NCBI GenBank assembly: GCA_035764445.1
Contig: DASTZF010000248.1
Location: 14,293 to 78,292 of the forward strand
DNA: 64,000 nt
From: JAEUPI01 sp035764445
GTDB lineage: Bacteria > Pseudomonadota > Gammaproteobacteria > Burkholderiales > Burkholderiaceae_C
Reading direction: 5' to 3'
In this document: positions 18,489 through 26,985 of the stretch, one piece after another
Layout of the letters: each line of letters starts with the position of its first letter
How positions within the stretch are numbered: position 1 is the first letter of the stretch
Made by a program: the position numbers and the translations under genes
The notes under the pieces: generated by a model
Told to the model about the DNA's origin: nothing
Seen by the model: only the letters and a program-made list of their open reading frames with translations
The model's database searches: none

Positions 18489-19487
18489 ATGAGAATCGCC
18501 TATCCCGCCTCGTGCATCTTCGCGGTCGTTGCGACAGCGCTGATCGCGTTGTCGCAAGGGCATTCGCCGTCGCACGCGCAGTCCGCTCCCTGGCCGATCA
18601 AGCCGATCCGGCTGATCGTGCCGGGCGGTGCCGGCGGTGTGATCGACATCCGAGCGCGCTGGCTGGCCGAGCATCTGGCGCCACGCCTGGGCCAGACCGT
18701 CTACGTCGACAACGCTCCGGGGGCTGGCGGCAACATCGGCACCGCGTTGGCTGCGCGCGCGGCACCCGACGGCTACGCGTTGGTGATCGTCCATCAAGGC
18801 ACGATGGCGATCAACCCGCACCTCTACGACCATCCTGGATACGAGCCGCTGCATGACTTCGCGCCGATCACGCGCATCGGCGTCGGCCCGCTTCTGCTGT
18901 GCGTGAATGCCGCGCTGCCGGTGACTTCGATTGCTCAGCTGGTCGCCCTGGCTCGGAGCAAACCTGGGGAGTTGACCTTCGGCTCCCCGGGCATCGGCAC
19001 GCCCCCGCATCTGGCCGGTGAACTTTTCAAGCGCAGGGCCGGCATCGAGATCACGCACGTGCCCTACCGCGGCGGTGCACAAGCGGTCTCCGCTCTGGTC
19101 GCCGGGCAGATCGCGATGAGCATCGATGGCCTGTCCGTGCAACTGCCGTTCGTGCGCAGCGGGCAGGTGCGCGCGCTCGCCGTGACCGGTCCGCACCGGC
19201 TGGCGATGCTGCCCGAGGTGCCCACTGTGGCCGAAGCCGGTGTGGCGGGGTACGAGTTCGTCGGCTGGGTCGGCGTCGCGGCGCCGGCCGCGACACCAGG
19301 CCCGATCGTCGATCGGCTCTATCGCGAGATCGCGGCCGTGCTCGGCACCGAAGACGCCCGCGCGTGGTTCGCCGGTCTCGGGCTCGAACCCGGCGGCGAG
19401 CCGCCCGCGGTGGTTGCCCAGCTGGTGCGTGACGAGCACGCCCGGTGGGGCTCGTTGATCCGCGCAGCAGGCATCAAGGCCGAATGA
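18489..19487 (+). CDS. Bug/TctC-type extracytoplasmic solute receptor
   Basis: A 332-residue periplasmic binding protein with a signal peptide cut near HAQS (about residue 31), then WPIKPIRLIVPGGAGG, the hallmark of the Bug family of tripartite tricarboxylate receptors, and later HVPYRGGAQAV and PEVPTVAEAG. Such receptors are hugely expanded in Burkholderiales and bind carboxylates or aromatic acids. No TctA/TctB membrane genes accompany it, so it is an orphan receptor. Confidence 0.93.
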   Translation: MRIAYPASCIFAVVATALIALSQGHSPSHAQSAPWPIKPIRLIVPGGAGGVIDIRARWLAEHLAPRLGQTVYVDNAPGAGGNIGTALAARAAPDGYALVIVHQGTMAINPHLYDHPGYEPLHDFAPITRIGVGPLLLCVNAALPVTSIAQLVALARSKPGELTFGSPGIGTPPHLAGELFKRRAGIEITHVPYRGGAQAVSALVAGQIAMSIDGLSVQLPFVRSGQVRALAVTGPHRLAMLPEVPTVAEAGVAGYEFVGWVGVAAPAATPGPIVDRLYREIAAVLGTEDARAWFAGLGLEPGGEPPAVVAQLVRDEHARWGSLIRAAGIKAE

Positions 19488-20512
19488 TGGAGCGCATCGA
19501 CACGCGTGAGCAGATGCTCGACGCCATCCACGCCAGCTGGACGACGCAAGTCATCGCTGCCGCCGTGGCATTGCGCGTGCCCGATCTGCTGAGTGCTGCG
19601 CCGCTCGATGCCCCTGCACTGGCCGGCGTCGCGCGATGCCACGAGCCGTCGCTGCGGCGCCTACTCGTTGCGCTGGTCAGCCTCGGGCTCGTGACACAGC
19701 GGGAAGACGAGCGCTTCGCGCTGACCGCCAGCGGCGTTCTGTTGCGCAACGACGAGCTAGACTCGCTCGCGGCGTGGGCGCTGCTATGCGGGCAGCGCAT
19801 CTGGACTGCGCAGGGGCGACTGGCCGAGTGCGTGTGCAGTGGGGCCAGCGCGCGCACGCTCGGCGGCGGCAGCGATGACTTCGCGCACCTCGACAGCGAC
19901 GACGAGGCGGCCGCCCTGTTCCACCGGGCGATGACCAATCTCACGCGGCCGATCGCCGAGGCCTTGGCGGCCACTGTCGACTTCGGCGCTGCTCGGCGGG
20001 TCGTTGACATCGGCGGCGGCTACGGGCAATTGATTGCCACGCTGCTGCGCGCGCATCGGCATTTGCGCGGGGTGCTGGTCGATCTGCCGCACGCGATCGG
20101 GCCGGCGGCCACGTGGCTGGCCGAGCAAGGCGTCGAAGGTCGCTGCGAACTCGTGTCCGGCAGCTTCTTCGACGCGTTGCCCGAGGGAGCCGATGCCTAC
20201 CTGCTGAAGAGCGTGTTGCACGACTGGGATGACGAGCGCTGTCTGCAGATCCTGCAGCGCTGTCGCGGCGCGCTGGGGGGCCGCCCGCAAGCACGCCTGT
20301 TCGTGATCGAGCGCGTGGCGAATGAGCGGGCAGCCGCCACGCCGCACGATCGCGCGGTGGCGCGATCGGACCTCAACATGCTCGTCTGTCTCGGTGGCCG
20401 CGAACGTCGCGCCAGCGAATACCAGGCACTGCTCAACGCCGTGGGTCTGCGTGCGCTCGGTTCGCACACGCTCGTCAGCGGCTACAGCGCGATCGAAGCG
20501 GCCCCGGGCTGA
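19484..20512 (+). CDS. SAM-dependent O-methyltransferase (acetylserotonin OMT-like)
   Basis: A 342-residue protein with an N-terminal dimerisation winged-helix (residues 10-90) and a C-terminal methyltransferase fold: VVDIGGGYGQLIATLL binds SAM, VLVDLPHAI carries the ribose-binding acid, and LLKSVLHDWDDERC carries the catalytic His-Asp of plant-type O-methyltransferases. The start overlaps the receptor gene stop in ATGA, so translation is coupled. The acceptor is unknown. Confidence 0.88.
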   Translation: MMERIDTREQMLDAIHASWTTQVIAAAVALRVPDLLSAAPLDAPALAGVARCHEPSLRRLLVALVSLGLVTQREDERFALTASGVLLRNDELDSLAAWALLCGQRIWTAQGRLAECVCSGASARTLGGGSDDFAHLDSDDEAAALFHRAMTNLTRPIAEALAATVDFGAARRVVDIGGGYGQLIATLLRAHRHLRGVLVDLPHAIGPAATWLAEQGVEGRCELVSGSFFDALPEGADAYLLKSVLHDWDDERCLQILQRCRGALGGRPQARLFVIERVANERAAATPHDRAVARSDLNMLVCLGGRERRASEYQALLNAVGLRALGSHTLVSGYSAIEAAPG

Positions 20513-20627
20513 CTGCACCCCGATGAATTCTCAGCGAGCGTCGCTCGCTGCCGCCGCATGCCCGCGGCGGCGAACCACGGCGGCGATGCCGCCACCGAAG
20601 GCCTCCCGGCCGAGCAAGGAGTTGCGA

Positions 20628-21431
20628 TTGAACCCAGCGAATGAAACGACCCGCGCCATCGATGTCGGCGGCCGCCGTCTCGTGTTGACCACGAGCGGCG
20701 ACGGCGCGCCCACGGTGGTGCTCGAGACCGGGCTTGGCGCCGAGAGTGACGAGTGGGCCGCGGTGCAGCGCGCCATCGCACCCGTCGCGCGCGTCTGCCG
20801 CTACGACCGCGCAGGGCGCGGGGCGAGCGATCCCGCCGCCAGGCCGCGCAGCGCGGCCGACCTGGTCGCTGACCTGCACACGCTGCTGCAAGGCGCCGAC
20901 CTGCCACCGCCCTACCTGCTGGTGGGACACTCGTTCGGTGGCTTGCTGATGCGGCTGTTCGCAGACCGCCACCGTTCGCTGGTGGCCGGACTGATGCTCG
21001 TCGATGCGATGCACGAGGACCAGTTCGGCGTCTTCGGTCCTGCCTTCCCGCCGCCGCAACCCGGCGAGCCTGCCGCGCTGGCCGAAGTGCGCGAGTTCTG
21101 GACCCGCGGCTGGCGCGATTCGCGCTCGACGCCAGAGGGCCTCGACCTGGTCGCCAGTTGCGCGCAGGCGCGCGCCATCGGCTCGCTCGGTGATCTGCCG
21201 CTGCACGTGCTGAGCGCAGGCACCTTCGTCAACCAGCCGCTGGTCCCCGACGGCCTTCGTCCTCGCCTGCAATCGATGTGGGATGGTCTGCAGCAGCGGT
21301 TGGCCGGCCTGTCGGCGCGATCGATGCGCAGCGCGATCACCGGCTGCGGACACTTCCTGCAGCGCGAGGCGCCGCAGCAGGTCGCCGCGGCGATCGCGGC
21401 GATGGTGCAGCGTGTGCGGGTGGCAGCATGA
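20628..21431 (+). CDS. alpha/beta hydrolase
   Basis: A 267-residue alpha/beta-hydrolase with oxyanion-side VLETGLGAES, the nucleophile elbow LVGHSFGG, an acid in LMLVDAMHEDQ and a C-terminal catalytic His in ITGCGHFLQRE. The start is decided by an AAGGAG site seven bases before the TTG at 20628; the frame is open to 20322 but the extra residues overlap the methyltransferase and look like antisense composition. Substrate unknown. Confidence 0.85.
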   Translation: MNPANETTRAIDVGGRRLVLTTSGDGAPTVVLETGLGAESDEWAAVQRAIAPVARVCRYDRAGRGASDPAARPRSAADLVADLHTLLQGADLPPPYLLVGHSFGGLLMRLFADRHRSLVAGLMLVDAMHEDQFGVFGPAFPPPQPGEPAALAEVREFWTRGWRDSRSTPEGLDLVASCAQARAIGSLGDLPLHVLSAGTFVNQPLVPDGLRPRLQSMWDGLQQRLAGLSARSMRSAITGCGHFLQREAPQQVAAAIAAMVQRVRVAA

Positions 21432-21547
21432 GCCGCCGGGCCGCTCCCAAGGCGACAACGAAGTTGCGGCGAAGACTCACAACTGCGCGAAGCGCTTGTG
21501 ATGTCGTCGCCAATTCCGGAGTGCGCAGCACGGAGGACGCCCAATGA
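21428..21547 (+). repeat. gene-junction repeat copy (long form)
   Basis: Fills the gap between the hydrolase stop and the start at 21544. It begins ATGAGCCGCCGGGCCGCTCC, overlapping the stop codon, and ends with GTGCGCAGCACGGAGGACGCCC before the next start. The beginning and end match the copy at 56246 almost base for base. The terminal GGAGG acts as the ribosome binding site of the next gene. Confidence 0.55.
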
Positions 21548-22008
21548 GCGCGGCCGACAGCCCCGGCGTCGTCGCGCCGCCGCCGCTGCTGTACCTGATC
21601 GCGCTGGGTGCGGTGCTGGGCCTGCGCTGGCAGTGGCCGCTGCCGATTGCCGCGCCCAGCGCCGTGCTGTGGCCGGCGATCGTGCTGTGTGGATCCAGCC
21701 TCGCCCTTGGCATCTCGGGTCGCCGCACGCTGCTGGCGGCAGGCACGGCGATCGACCCCGCGCGGCCGACCACGGTGCTGGTCACCCAAGGGCCGTACCG
21801 CCATTCGCGCAATCCGGTGTACCTGGCGCTGACTGCGCTGTTCGTCGGCATCACGCTGGCGGCCGACACCTGGTGGGGCGTGGCCGCCTTGCTGCCGCTG
21901 GCCGCGGTGATGCACTACGGCGTGGTGCTGCGCGAGGAGCGTTACCTCGAGCGCAAGTTCGGCGACGCCTACCGCGACTACCGGATCCGCGTGCGGCGCT
22001 ACGTGTGA
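21544..22008 (+). CDS. isoprenylcysteine carboxyl methyltransferase-like membrane protein
   Basis: A 154-residue membrane protein with about four hydrophobic segments and the C-terminal signature VTQGPYRHSRNPVYLAL ... EERYLERKFGDAYRDY of the ICMT/PEMT family of SAM-dependent membrane methyltransferases. The bacterial members have no established substrate. The ATG at 21544 has its GGAGG site inside the preceding repeat element. Confidence 0.87.
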   Translation: MSAADSPGVVAPPPLLYLIALGAVLGLRWQWPLPIAAPSAVLWPAIVLCGSSLALGISGRRTLLAAGTAIDPARPTTVLVTQGPYRHSRNPVYLALTALFVGITLAADTWWGVAALLPLAAVMHYGVVLREERYLERKFGDAYRDYRIRVRRYV

Positions 22009-22027
22009 TCGGCCTTGGCTCAGCGCG

Positions 22028-23218
22028 TCACTTCATCGCGCAGCTGCCGACGTAGGCGTCGCCGTGGTCCTTCAGGATCGGTGTGTTGAACGACTTGTTG
22101 ATCAGGCCGCCCTTGCCGTCGGAGCCGACCGTGCGCACGTAGTAGTTCTGGATCGGGTACTGGTTGGTGTTGAACTTGAATGGCCCACGCACCGAGTCGA
22201 AGCGCGCGGCCTTCAGCGCCTTGCGCAAGCCGTCGCGATCGTCGAGCTTGCCCTTGACATCGCGCACCGCGGCGTTGATCAGCTGCGCGGCGTCGTAGCC
22301 CTGCGACGCGTACAGCGTCGGGATGCGCTTGTATTCCTTCTCGAACTCGGCCATGAACTTCTGGTTCGCCGCGTTCGCGAAGTCCGGCGACCAGTGCGCG
22401 GTGTTGAACAGCCCCGACATCGCCGGGCCCACCGGATTGATCACGTCCTGGTCGGCCGAGAAGCCGGGCAGCACGAGCTGGATGTCCTTGCTCAAGCCCG
22501 CACCGACGAACTGCTTGATGAAATTGATGCCCATGCCGCCGGGCAGGAAGATGTACAGCGCCTGCGGCTTGGCGGCGCGGACCTCGGCGAGCTCGGCGGC
22601 GTAGTCGAGCTGTCCCAGCTTGGTGTAGTTCTCGCCGATCACCTGGCCCTTGAACATGCGCTTGAAGCCGGCCAGCGAATCCTTGCCCGCCTGGTAGTTG
22701 GGCGCCAGCAGGTACACGCTCTTCAGCTCGCGCTGGTTGGCGTATGCGCCCGCCGCCTCGTGGTAGGCGTCGTTGGGCCAGCTCACCGCATAAAACAGCG
22801 GGTTGCAGTCCTTGCCGGCCATCGACGACGGCGCCGCGTTGGGGCTGATGTAGATCGTGTTGTTGTCCAGCGCCTCGGGCAGCGCGGCCAGCATGATGTT
22901 GGAGAACACCACGCCGGTCATGAAGTCGACTCGGTCGCGCTTGACGTTCTTCTCGAACAGCTGCTTGGCGACGTCGGGCTTGAACTGGTCGTCGCTGACC
23001 AGCACCTCGGCGGGCAGCCCGCCAAGCTTGCCGCCGTTCAGCTTGACCGCGAGCAAGAAGCCGTCACGGATGTCGACGCCCAGCGCCGACGACGGGCCCG
23101 ACAGCGTGCTGACAAAGCCGACCTTCACCTTGTCGGCCGCGTGTGCGCCGGCCGTTGCGAGCGCGGCGGCGAGGGCCAGCGCGGCCAGCCGGGTGGCCGC
23201 AGGAAGCGTGGTCGTCAT
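22028..23218 (-). CDS. Liv-type ABC transporter substrate-binding protein
   Basis: A 396-residue type I periplasmic binding protein of the LivK/AmiC family: signal peptide cut after AGAHA, then KVKVGFVSTLSGPSSALG at the mature N-terminus. It is the last gene of an apparent operon (marR, dioxygenase alpha, dioxygenase beta, this gene; 29-base gap after the beta subunit). Context suggests that it captures the aromatic substrate of the dioxygenase. No permease or ATPase is in this operon; it may use the LivHMGF at 13.5-16.8 kb. Confidence 0.92.
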   Translation of the reverse strand: MTTTLPAATRLAALALAAALATAGAHAADKVKVGFVSTLSGPSSALGVDIRDGFLLAVKLNGGKLGGLPAEVLVSDDQFKPDVAKQLFEKNVKRDRVDFMTGVVFSNIMLAALPEALDNNTIYISPNAAPSSMAGKDCNPLFYAVSWPNDAYHEAAGAYANQRELKSVYLLAPNYQAGKDSLAGFKRMFKGQVIGENYTKLGQLDYAAELAEVRAAKPQALYIFLPGGMGINFIKQFVGAGLSKDIQLVLPGFSADQDVINPVGPAMSGLFNTAHWSPDFANAANQKFMAEFEKEYKRIPTLYASQGYDAAQLINAAVRDVKGKLDDRDGLRKALKAARFDSVRGPFKFNTNQYPIQNYYVRTVGSDGKGGLINKSFNTPILKDHGDAYVGSCAMK

Positions 23219-23247
23219 GGTCCGTCTGCCTTTCGTTCGTTGTTGGA

Positions 23248-23925
23248 TCAAACCCAGATCTGGATCACGTAGTCGAACGGCGCCTGCGCGTTGAACAGGT
23301 CCACGCGCTGCAGCGCGATCTTCAGCGTGCCGTCGGCGCTGCGCCGCAGCGTGTGCCGGTAACGGCCGCCGAAGTGGCGGATCGAATCGCGCCGCAGCTC
23401 CATCATGTGAAAGCGCGAGCGCACGATGACGCGGTCTTTGGTGGCCTCTTCGAGCGCGACGTGGCTGACGATGTGGTTGGTCTCCCACAGCGGCGCCTGC
23501 GACCACGCGTTGGGGTGCGTGACGCGTCCCTTGCGGATCTCCATCATCGGCTTGTCCTCGATGAAGATCGACGGCGAGCTCTCCCACTCGGTCTGCTCGG
23601 CGCGTGCCGGCATCCAGTAGATGCCGTCGTCGCTGAACAGGTCCATCCAGGCCTGCCACTGCTTGGCGTCGAGCAGTTCGGCCTGGCGGTACAGCAGCTG
23701 CTCGACCTCGCGCTGCAGGTCGACCGCACCCGCGGCCAGCAGTGCGGCGGGCAACTCGCCCACCTTGTGCGGCACGCGCGGCGAATGCGTCGGCTCGATC
23801 GCCTGCGCGCCGGTGGGGCCGCGCGCGGCGTCGCCGGCGATCACCACGTCCTGGTCGAGCAGGTGGCGCATGTCGGGTCCCGCGCTGGGGATCGCGCGCG
23901 ACGAACCCTTGGTTTCAGTGCTCAT
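23248..23925 (-). CDS. ring-hydroxylating dioxygenase beta (small) subunit
   Basis: A 225-residue protein of the SnoaL-like/NTF2-fold beta subunit family. The core begins around residue 68 (LQREVEQLLYRQAELLDAKQ) and carries DLFSDDGIYWMPA, HIVSHVALEE and a C-terminal strand. The first 60 residues are longer than in many homologues. It follows the alpha subunit on the same strand and supports the assembly of the alpha3beta3 oxygenase. Confidence 0.93.
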   Translation of the reverse strand: MSTETKGSSRAIPSAGPDMRHLLDQDVVIAGDAARGPTGAQAIEPTHSPRVPHKVGELPAALLAAGAVDLQREVEQLLYRQAELLDAKQWQAWMDLFSDDGIYWMPARAEQTEWESSPSIFIEDKPMMEIRKGRVTHPNAWSQAPLWETNHIVSHVALEEATKDRVIVRSRFHMMELRRDSIRHFGGRYRHTLRRSADGTLKIALQRVDLFNAQAPFDYVIQIWV

Positions 23926-23998
23926 ATCGCCCCCTTGGCGCTGCGCGCCATCGCCCCGAGGGGGAGCGAGTGCCTTCGGATCGGCCGTGCGGCACTCA
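23926..23998 (-). repeat. gene-junction repeat copy between dioxygenase subunits
   Basis: Reading the minus strand, it begins ATGAGTGCCGCACGGCCGAT immediately after the alpha-subunit stop, continues CCGAAGGCACTCGCTCCCCC and ends GCCAAGGGGGCGAT before the beta-subunit ATG. It contains GC-rich complementary arms (CGCTCCCCCTCGGGG and the later GGGGGCG). The start and the CCGAAGG core are shared with the copies at 9230 and 56246. Confidence 0.5.
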
Positions 23999-25306
23999 TC
24001 ACGCCCCCTGCATGTAGCGCGACCACGCCGCGAACTGGTTGCGCATCACGACCTCGGACGTGCCGTGGTTGGAGTACGCGACGCCGTTCTCGATGCGATC
24101 GTCGCCGTGGTGGCGGTGGAAGCTGACCCAGTCGCCGCCGTCGGACTGCAGGCCCCATTGGCCCTTGGTCCAGTTCTCCAGATCGTCGGCGTTGATCATC
24201 GTGGCCGGCGAATTGACGAGGTTGTAGTACCACAGGCTGCGCCGGTAGATCGCTTCGGGGGCGCCCTTGAGCCGGAAGTGCCAGATCTCCGACAGCGTCT
24301 TGTCCGGCGAGATCGGCCGCAGGCAGCGCAGCTGCTGCAGCGGCGACTGCACCGACAGGTATGGATACACCAGCACGTGGTGGATGCTGCGCGACAGGTA
24401 CTCCTCGGCCTTCTGCTCGCCGTACGCCTTCTTCAGCATCGCCTCGTGCTCGAGCGTGTCCTTGTCCTGCGGTCGCAGGCCCATGTAGGCCTTGAGGATG
24501 CCGTGGCCCTGCGGGAAGTTGATCGTCTGCACGCTGTCCCACTGCTCGAAGCTCGACGCGAACGCTGACAGGTAGTGGTAGTACAGCGGCACCGAGCCTT
24601 GCTGCTCCTTCAGCCGCCGCTCGACGCGGCCCGCCGCGATGCCGGTGCTCTGGTGGGTCACCGACGGGTGCAGCGCGTCGAGCTGGTTCTCCATGAAGAA
24701 CTTCCAGTTCGACTGCTGGATCACGCGGTGGCACACCGGCACGATCTCGACCTCGCCCACCGGCGAGCGGTCACACATGTCGTCGAATGCGACCTTCGCT
24801 TCGCCAAGGAACTCCAGCAGCGACGGCCCGTCGGCAACCAGGCTGGCGAACACGAAGCCGCGGTAGCTGGCGACGCGCGCCGCGCTCTTCATGTTGCAGT
24901 CGGGGTTGCTGCGGTCCATGCGCGTGCCGTCGTAGCCCTGCGCCAACGGGATCGCGCGGATCTTGCCGTCGAGGTGATAGCTCCACGCGTGGTACGAGCA
25001 GACGAACGCGGCGCCGGTGTTGCCCTGCAGGTTGCCCACCACCTGCACGCCACGGTGCGCGCAGCGGTTGTGCAGCACGTGGATCGCACGATCCGCGCCG
25101 CGCACCATCAGCATCGGCTGGCGGCCGATCGTTACCGCGAAGTAGTCGCCGGCGTTTGGAATCTGCGACTCGTGGCCGCAATAGACCCACACCCGCTCGA
25201 AGATGCGCTCCATCTCGCGGTCGAAGATCTGCTGGTCGGTGTACACGCGCTTGTGCACCCGGTCGGGCTCGACGCAGGTCGAGAGGTCGACGGCGCTCTC
25301 AGGCAT
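23999..25306 (-). CDS. Rieske ring-hydroxylating dioxygenase alpha (large) subunit
   Basis: The 435-residue catalytic subunit that inserts O2 into an aromatic ring. The Rieske [2Fe-2S] ligands are Cys82, His84, Cys103 and His106 (RCAHRG, CSYHAW). The mononuclear iron site is the Asp210-x2-His213-x4-His218 motif (NQLDALHPSVTH), with Asp210 in the bridging position. ATG 25306 follows AAGGAGATTCC. Electron-transfer partners (ferredoxin, reductase) are not in this window. The substrate class (benzoate/salicylate/anthranilate-like or other) cannot be fixed from sequence. Confidence 0.95.
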   Translation of the reverse strand: MPESAVDLSTCVEPDRVHKRVYTDQQIFDREMERIFERVWVYCGHESQIPNAGDYFAVTIGRQPMLMVRGADRAIHVLHNRCAHRGVQVVGNLQGNTGAAFVCSYHAWSYHLDGKIRAIPLAQGYDGTRMDRSNPDCNMKSAARVASYRGFVFASLVADGPSLLEFLGEAKVAFDDMCDRSPVGEVEIVPVCHRVIQQSNWKFFMENQLDALHPSVTHQSTGIAAGRVERRLKEQQGSVPLYYHYLSAFASSFEQWDSVQTINFPQGHGILKAYMGLRPQDKDTLEHEAMLKKAYGEQKAEEYLSRSIHHVLVYPYLSVQSPLQQLRCLRPISPDKTLSEIWHFRLKGAPEAIYRRSLWYYNLVNSPATMINADDLENWTKGQWGLQSDGGDWVSFHRHHGDDRIENGVAYSNHGTSEVVMRNQFAAWSRYMQGA

Positions 25307-25320
25307 CGGAATCTCCTTCG

Positions 25321-25794
25321 TCATGCAGCTCGCGGCTGGGCGGCGGGCCCTTGATCCAGATTGGCTTTCATGCGCTCCAGGGTCCAGCGCAGCATGTCGA
25401 CCGCGCCGGCCGGTAGCCCTTCGACCGCCACCTGGTTCAGTCGTTCGACGGTCGGCCAGATGCGCGCGAACAGCCGCTCGCCGCTCGCCGTGGGCGCCAG
25501 CCGCGTGACGCGCAGATCGGTCGCGTCGTTCAGCCGCGTCGCCCAGCCGGCCTTCTCCATGCGGTCGACCGTGCGCGTCAGCGTCGTGCGGTCGATCGTC
25601 GCCAGGTCGGCCAGCTCGCGCATCGAGCAGCGGCGCCGCGCGCACAGCGACGCCAGCACGCGCCACTCCGGCACCCGCAGCCCGAACTCGCGCAGTTCCT
25701 GGGTCAGCCGCCGGTCGCGGCTGCCGATCGCCTGCGTGAGCCAGAAGAACACGTGCTGCTCGAGCTCGAACTGCACCGCGGGTTGCCTTGGCAT
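25321..25794 (-). CDS. MarR-family regulator of the dioxygenase operon
   Basis: A 157-residue MarR winged-helix repressor: FFWLTQAIGSRDRRLTQELREFGL, the recognition-helix region MRELADLATIDRTTLTRTVDRMEKAGW and the wing LNDATDLRVTRLAPT. Start ATG 25794 is chosen over upstream frames because it lies next to a candidate promoter and gives the normal family length. The stop is 14 bases before the dioxygenase alpha start, so it is the first gene of the operon it probably represses, with an aromatic effector releasing it. Confidence 0.92.
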   Translation of the reverse strand: MPRQPAVQFELEQHVFFWLTQAIGSRDRRLTQELREFGLRVPEWRVLASLCARRRCSMRELADLATIDRTTLTRTVDRMEKAGWATRLNDATDLRVTRLAPTASGERLFARIWPTVERLNQVAVEGLPAGAVDMLRWTLERMKANLDQGPAAQPRAA

Positions 25795-25801
25795 GGCCAC
25801 G

Positions 25802-25830
25802 AACGTAGCGCGATTTAGGTGCATCTGCAA
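25802..25830 (-). promoter_or_regulatory. candidate promoter of the marR-dioxygenase operon
   Basis: On the minus strand, TTGCAG (25830-25825) is followed after 17 bases by TACGTT (25807-25802), a reasonable sigma-70 pair in an otherwise G/C-rich sequence. Transcription would begin close to the marR ATG at 25794, implying a leaderless or nearly leaderless mRNA. TGCAGATGCA overlapping the -35 could serve as a MarR operator. Confidence 0.3.
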
Positions 25831-25896
25831 CTGTCTGGAAAACCCTAGCCCGCCAGCGGGCAGCGCGCGGCGGTTCCAGATCTCTTGCGAACGCAC

Positions 25897-26850
25897 CTAT
25901 TGGCGCGGGCCGCCGCGGCGGGCTCCCGGCGTCTGGCCGTAGCGCGCCTTGAAGCTGCGGCAAAACGCCGGCACGTCGCGAAAGCCGTGCGCCAGCGCGA
26001 TGTCAGCGACGCTGCGCCCCGACCAGGCCGGGTCGGCCAGCGCGGCCGCGCAGCGCGCCAGCCGTTCGTCGCGCAGCCAGCGCGTCACGCCGCTGCCACC
26101 GCCCGCGAAGGCGCGCTGCAGCGTGCGCACCGACACGTGCTGTGCGCGCGCGATCGCCTCCAGCGTCAGGTCGGGGTCGCCGAGCATCGCCCGCGCATGG
26201 CGTTGCGCGCGCTCGAGCAAAGCCTGTCGCGCGTCGATGCTGTCGCTGTCGGCCGCGACGCTGGCCGCGTTGTGCGCCGCCACCAGGTGGAACACCTCGT
26301 CGATCAGCAGCGCGGCCTCGCCGTCGTCGACCTCCGGCAGCGCCTCGTCGAGCCCGCGCACGAAGCCGTACAGCACGCGGCCGAAGCCGCCCGCCGGCAG
26401 CAGGCGCTGCGCCAGCCGCCGGTCGAGGTCGCGCGCCAGCGGACCGAAGCTATCGCGCGGCGCCTGGATCACCGTCTGCCGGAACGGCTGCTCGAACAGC
26501 AGTCGGTACGGCTGCGAGTTGTGGAAGAGCAGCATGTCGCCCGGTTGCAGCAGCGCGTGGGCGCCGGCCTGTTCGACGCCGCAGGTGCCCGAGCGCTGCA
26601 CCATGAAGGTGTAGATGTCGCGCTGCGCGTCGCGCGCGATCTGCGGCGTGTCGCGGCTGACGCGCTGCGGCCCGGCGTCGACGGCGGAGTACACGCGGCC
26701 GCTCGCCGCCCGCACCTCCATCCGGGCGTGGAATGCCTGCCGCACCAGCGGCTCGGCATTCATCGGCACGTAGACCGAGCAGACCACCTCGCGCCAGAAG
26801 CCGGCGCGCTCGCCCGGGCTGACGCGCGCGGTGTCGAACTGCAGCTGCAT
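25897..26850 (-). CDS. AraC-family transcriptional regulator
   Basis: A 317-residue regulator with an N-terminal cupin-like AraC-binding domain (residues 1-190) and a C-terminal double helix-turn-helix (TLEAIARAQHVSVRTLQRAF, then SVADIALAHGFRDVPAFCRSFKARYG). The ATG at 26850 has AAGGAG ten bases upstream. It is divergent from the nitrilase gene; AraC-type activators (NitR in Rhodococcus is the known example) control nitrilases, so this is the likely role. Confidence 0.92.
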   Translation of the reverse strand: MQLQFDTARVSPGERAGFWREVVCSVYVPMNAEPLVRQAFHARMEVRAASGRVYSAVDAGPQRVSRDTPQIARDAQRDIYTFMVQRSGTCGVEQAGAHALLQPGDMLLFHNSQPYRLLFEQPFRQTVIQAPRDSFGPLARDLDRRLAQRLLPAGGFGRVLYGFVRGLDEALPEVDDGEAALLIDEVFHLVAAHNAASVAADSDSIDARQALLERAQRHARAMLGDPDLTLEAIARAQHVSVRTLQRAFAGGGSGVTRWLRDERLARCAAALADPAWSGRSVADIALAHGFRDVPAFCRSFKARYGQTPGARRGGPRQ

Positions 26851-26892
26851 GCCTGCTCCTTGACGCTCCCGGCACAGCGCGTTGGCACGCCG

Positions 26893-26910
26893 TGCACACG
26901 CTGCACACGC
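26893..26910. promoter_or_regulatory. tandem direct repeat in the araC-nitrilase intergenic region
   Basis: The nonamer TGCACACGC occurs twice head to tail (26893-26901 and 26902-26910), followed by the related ACGCACGCC. AraC proteins bind direct repeats upstream of the genes they activate; this is the best candidate operator between the divergent starts at 26850 and 26986. Confidence 0.35.
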
Positions 26911-26985
26911 ACGCACGCCTAGCATCGGCTGCGCCGCGGTTTGGCGAACGCCGCGTTCACTCTACTGCCATTGGAAGGAGCCGTC

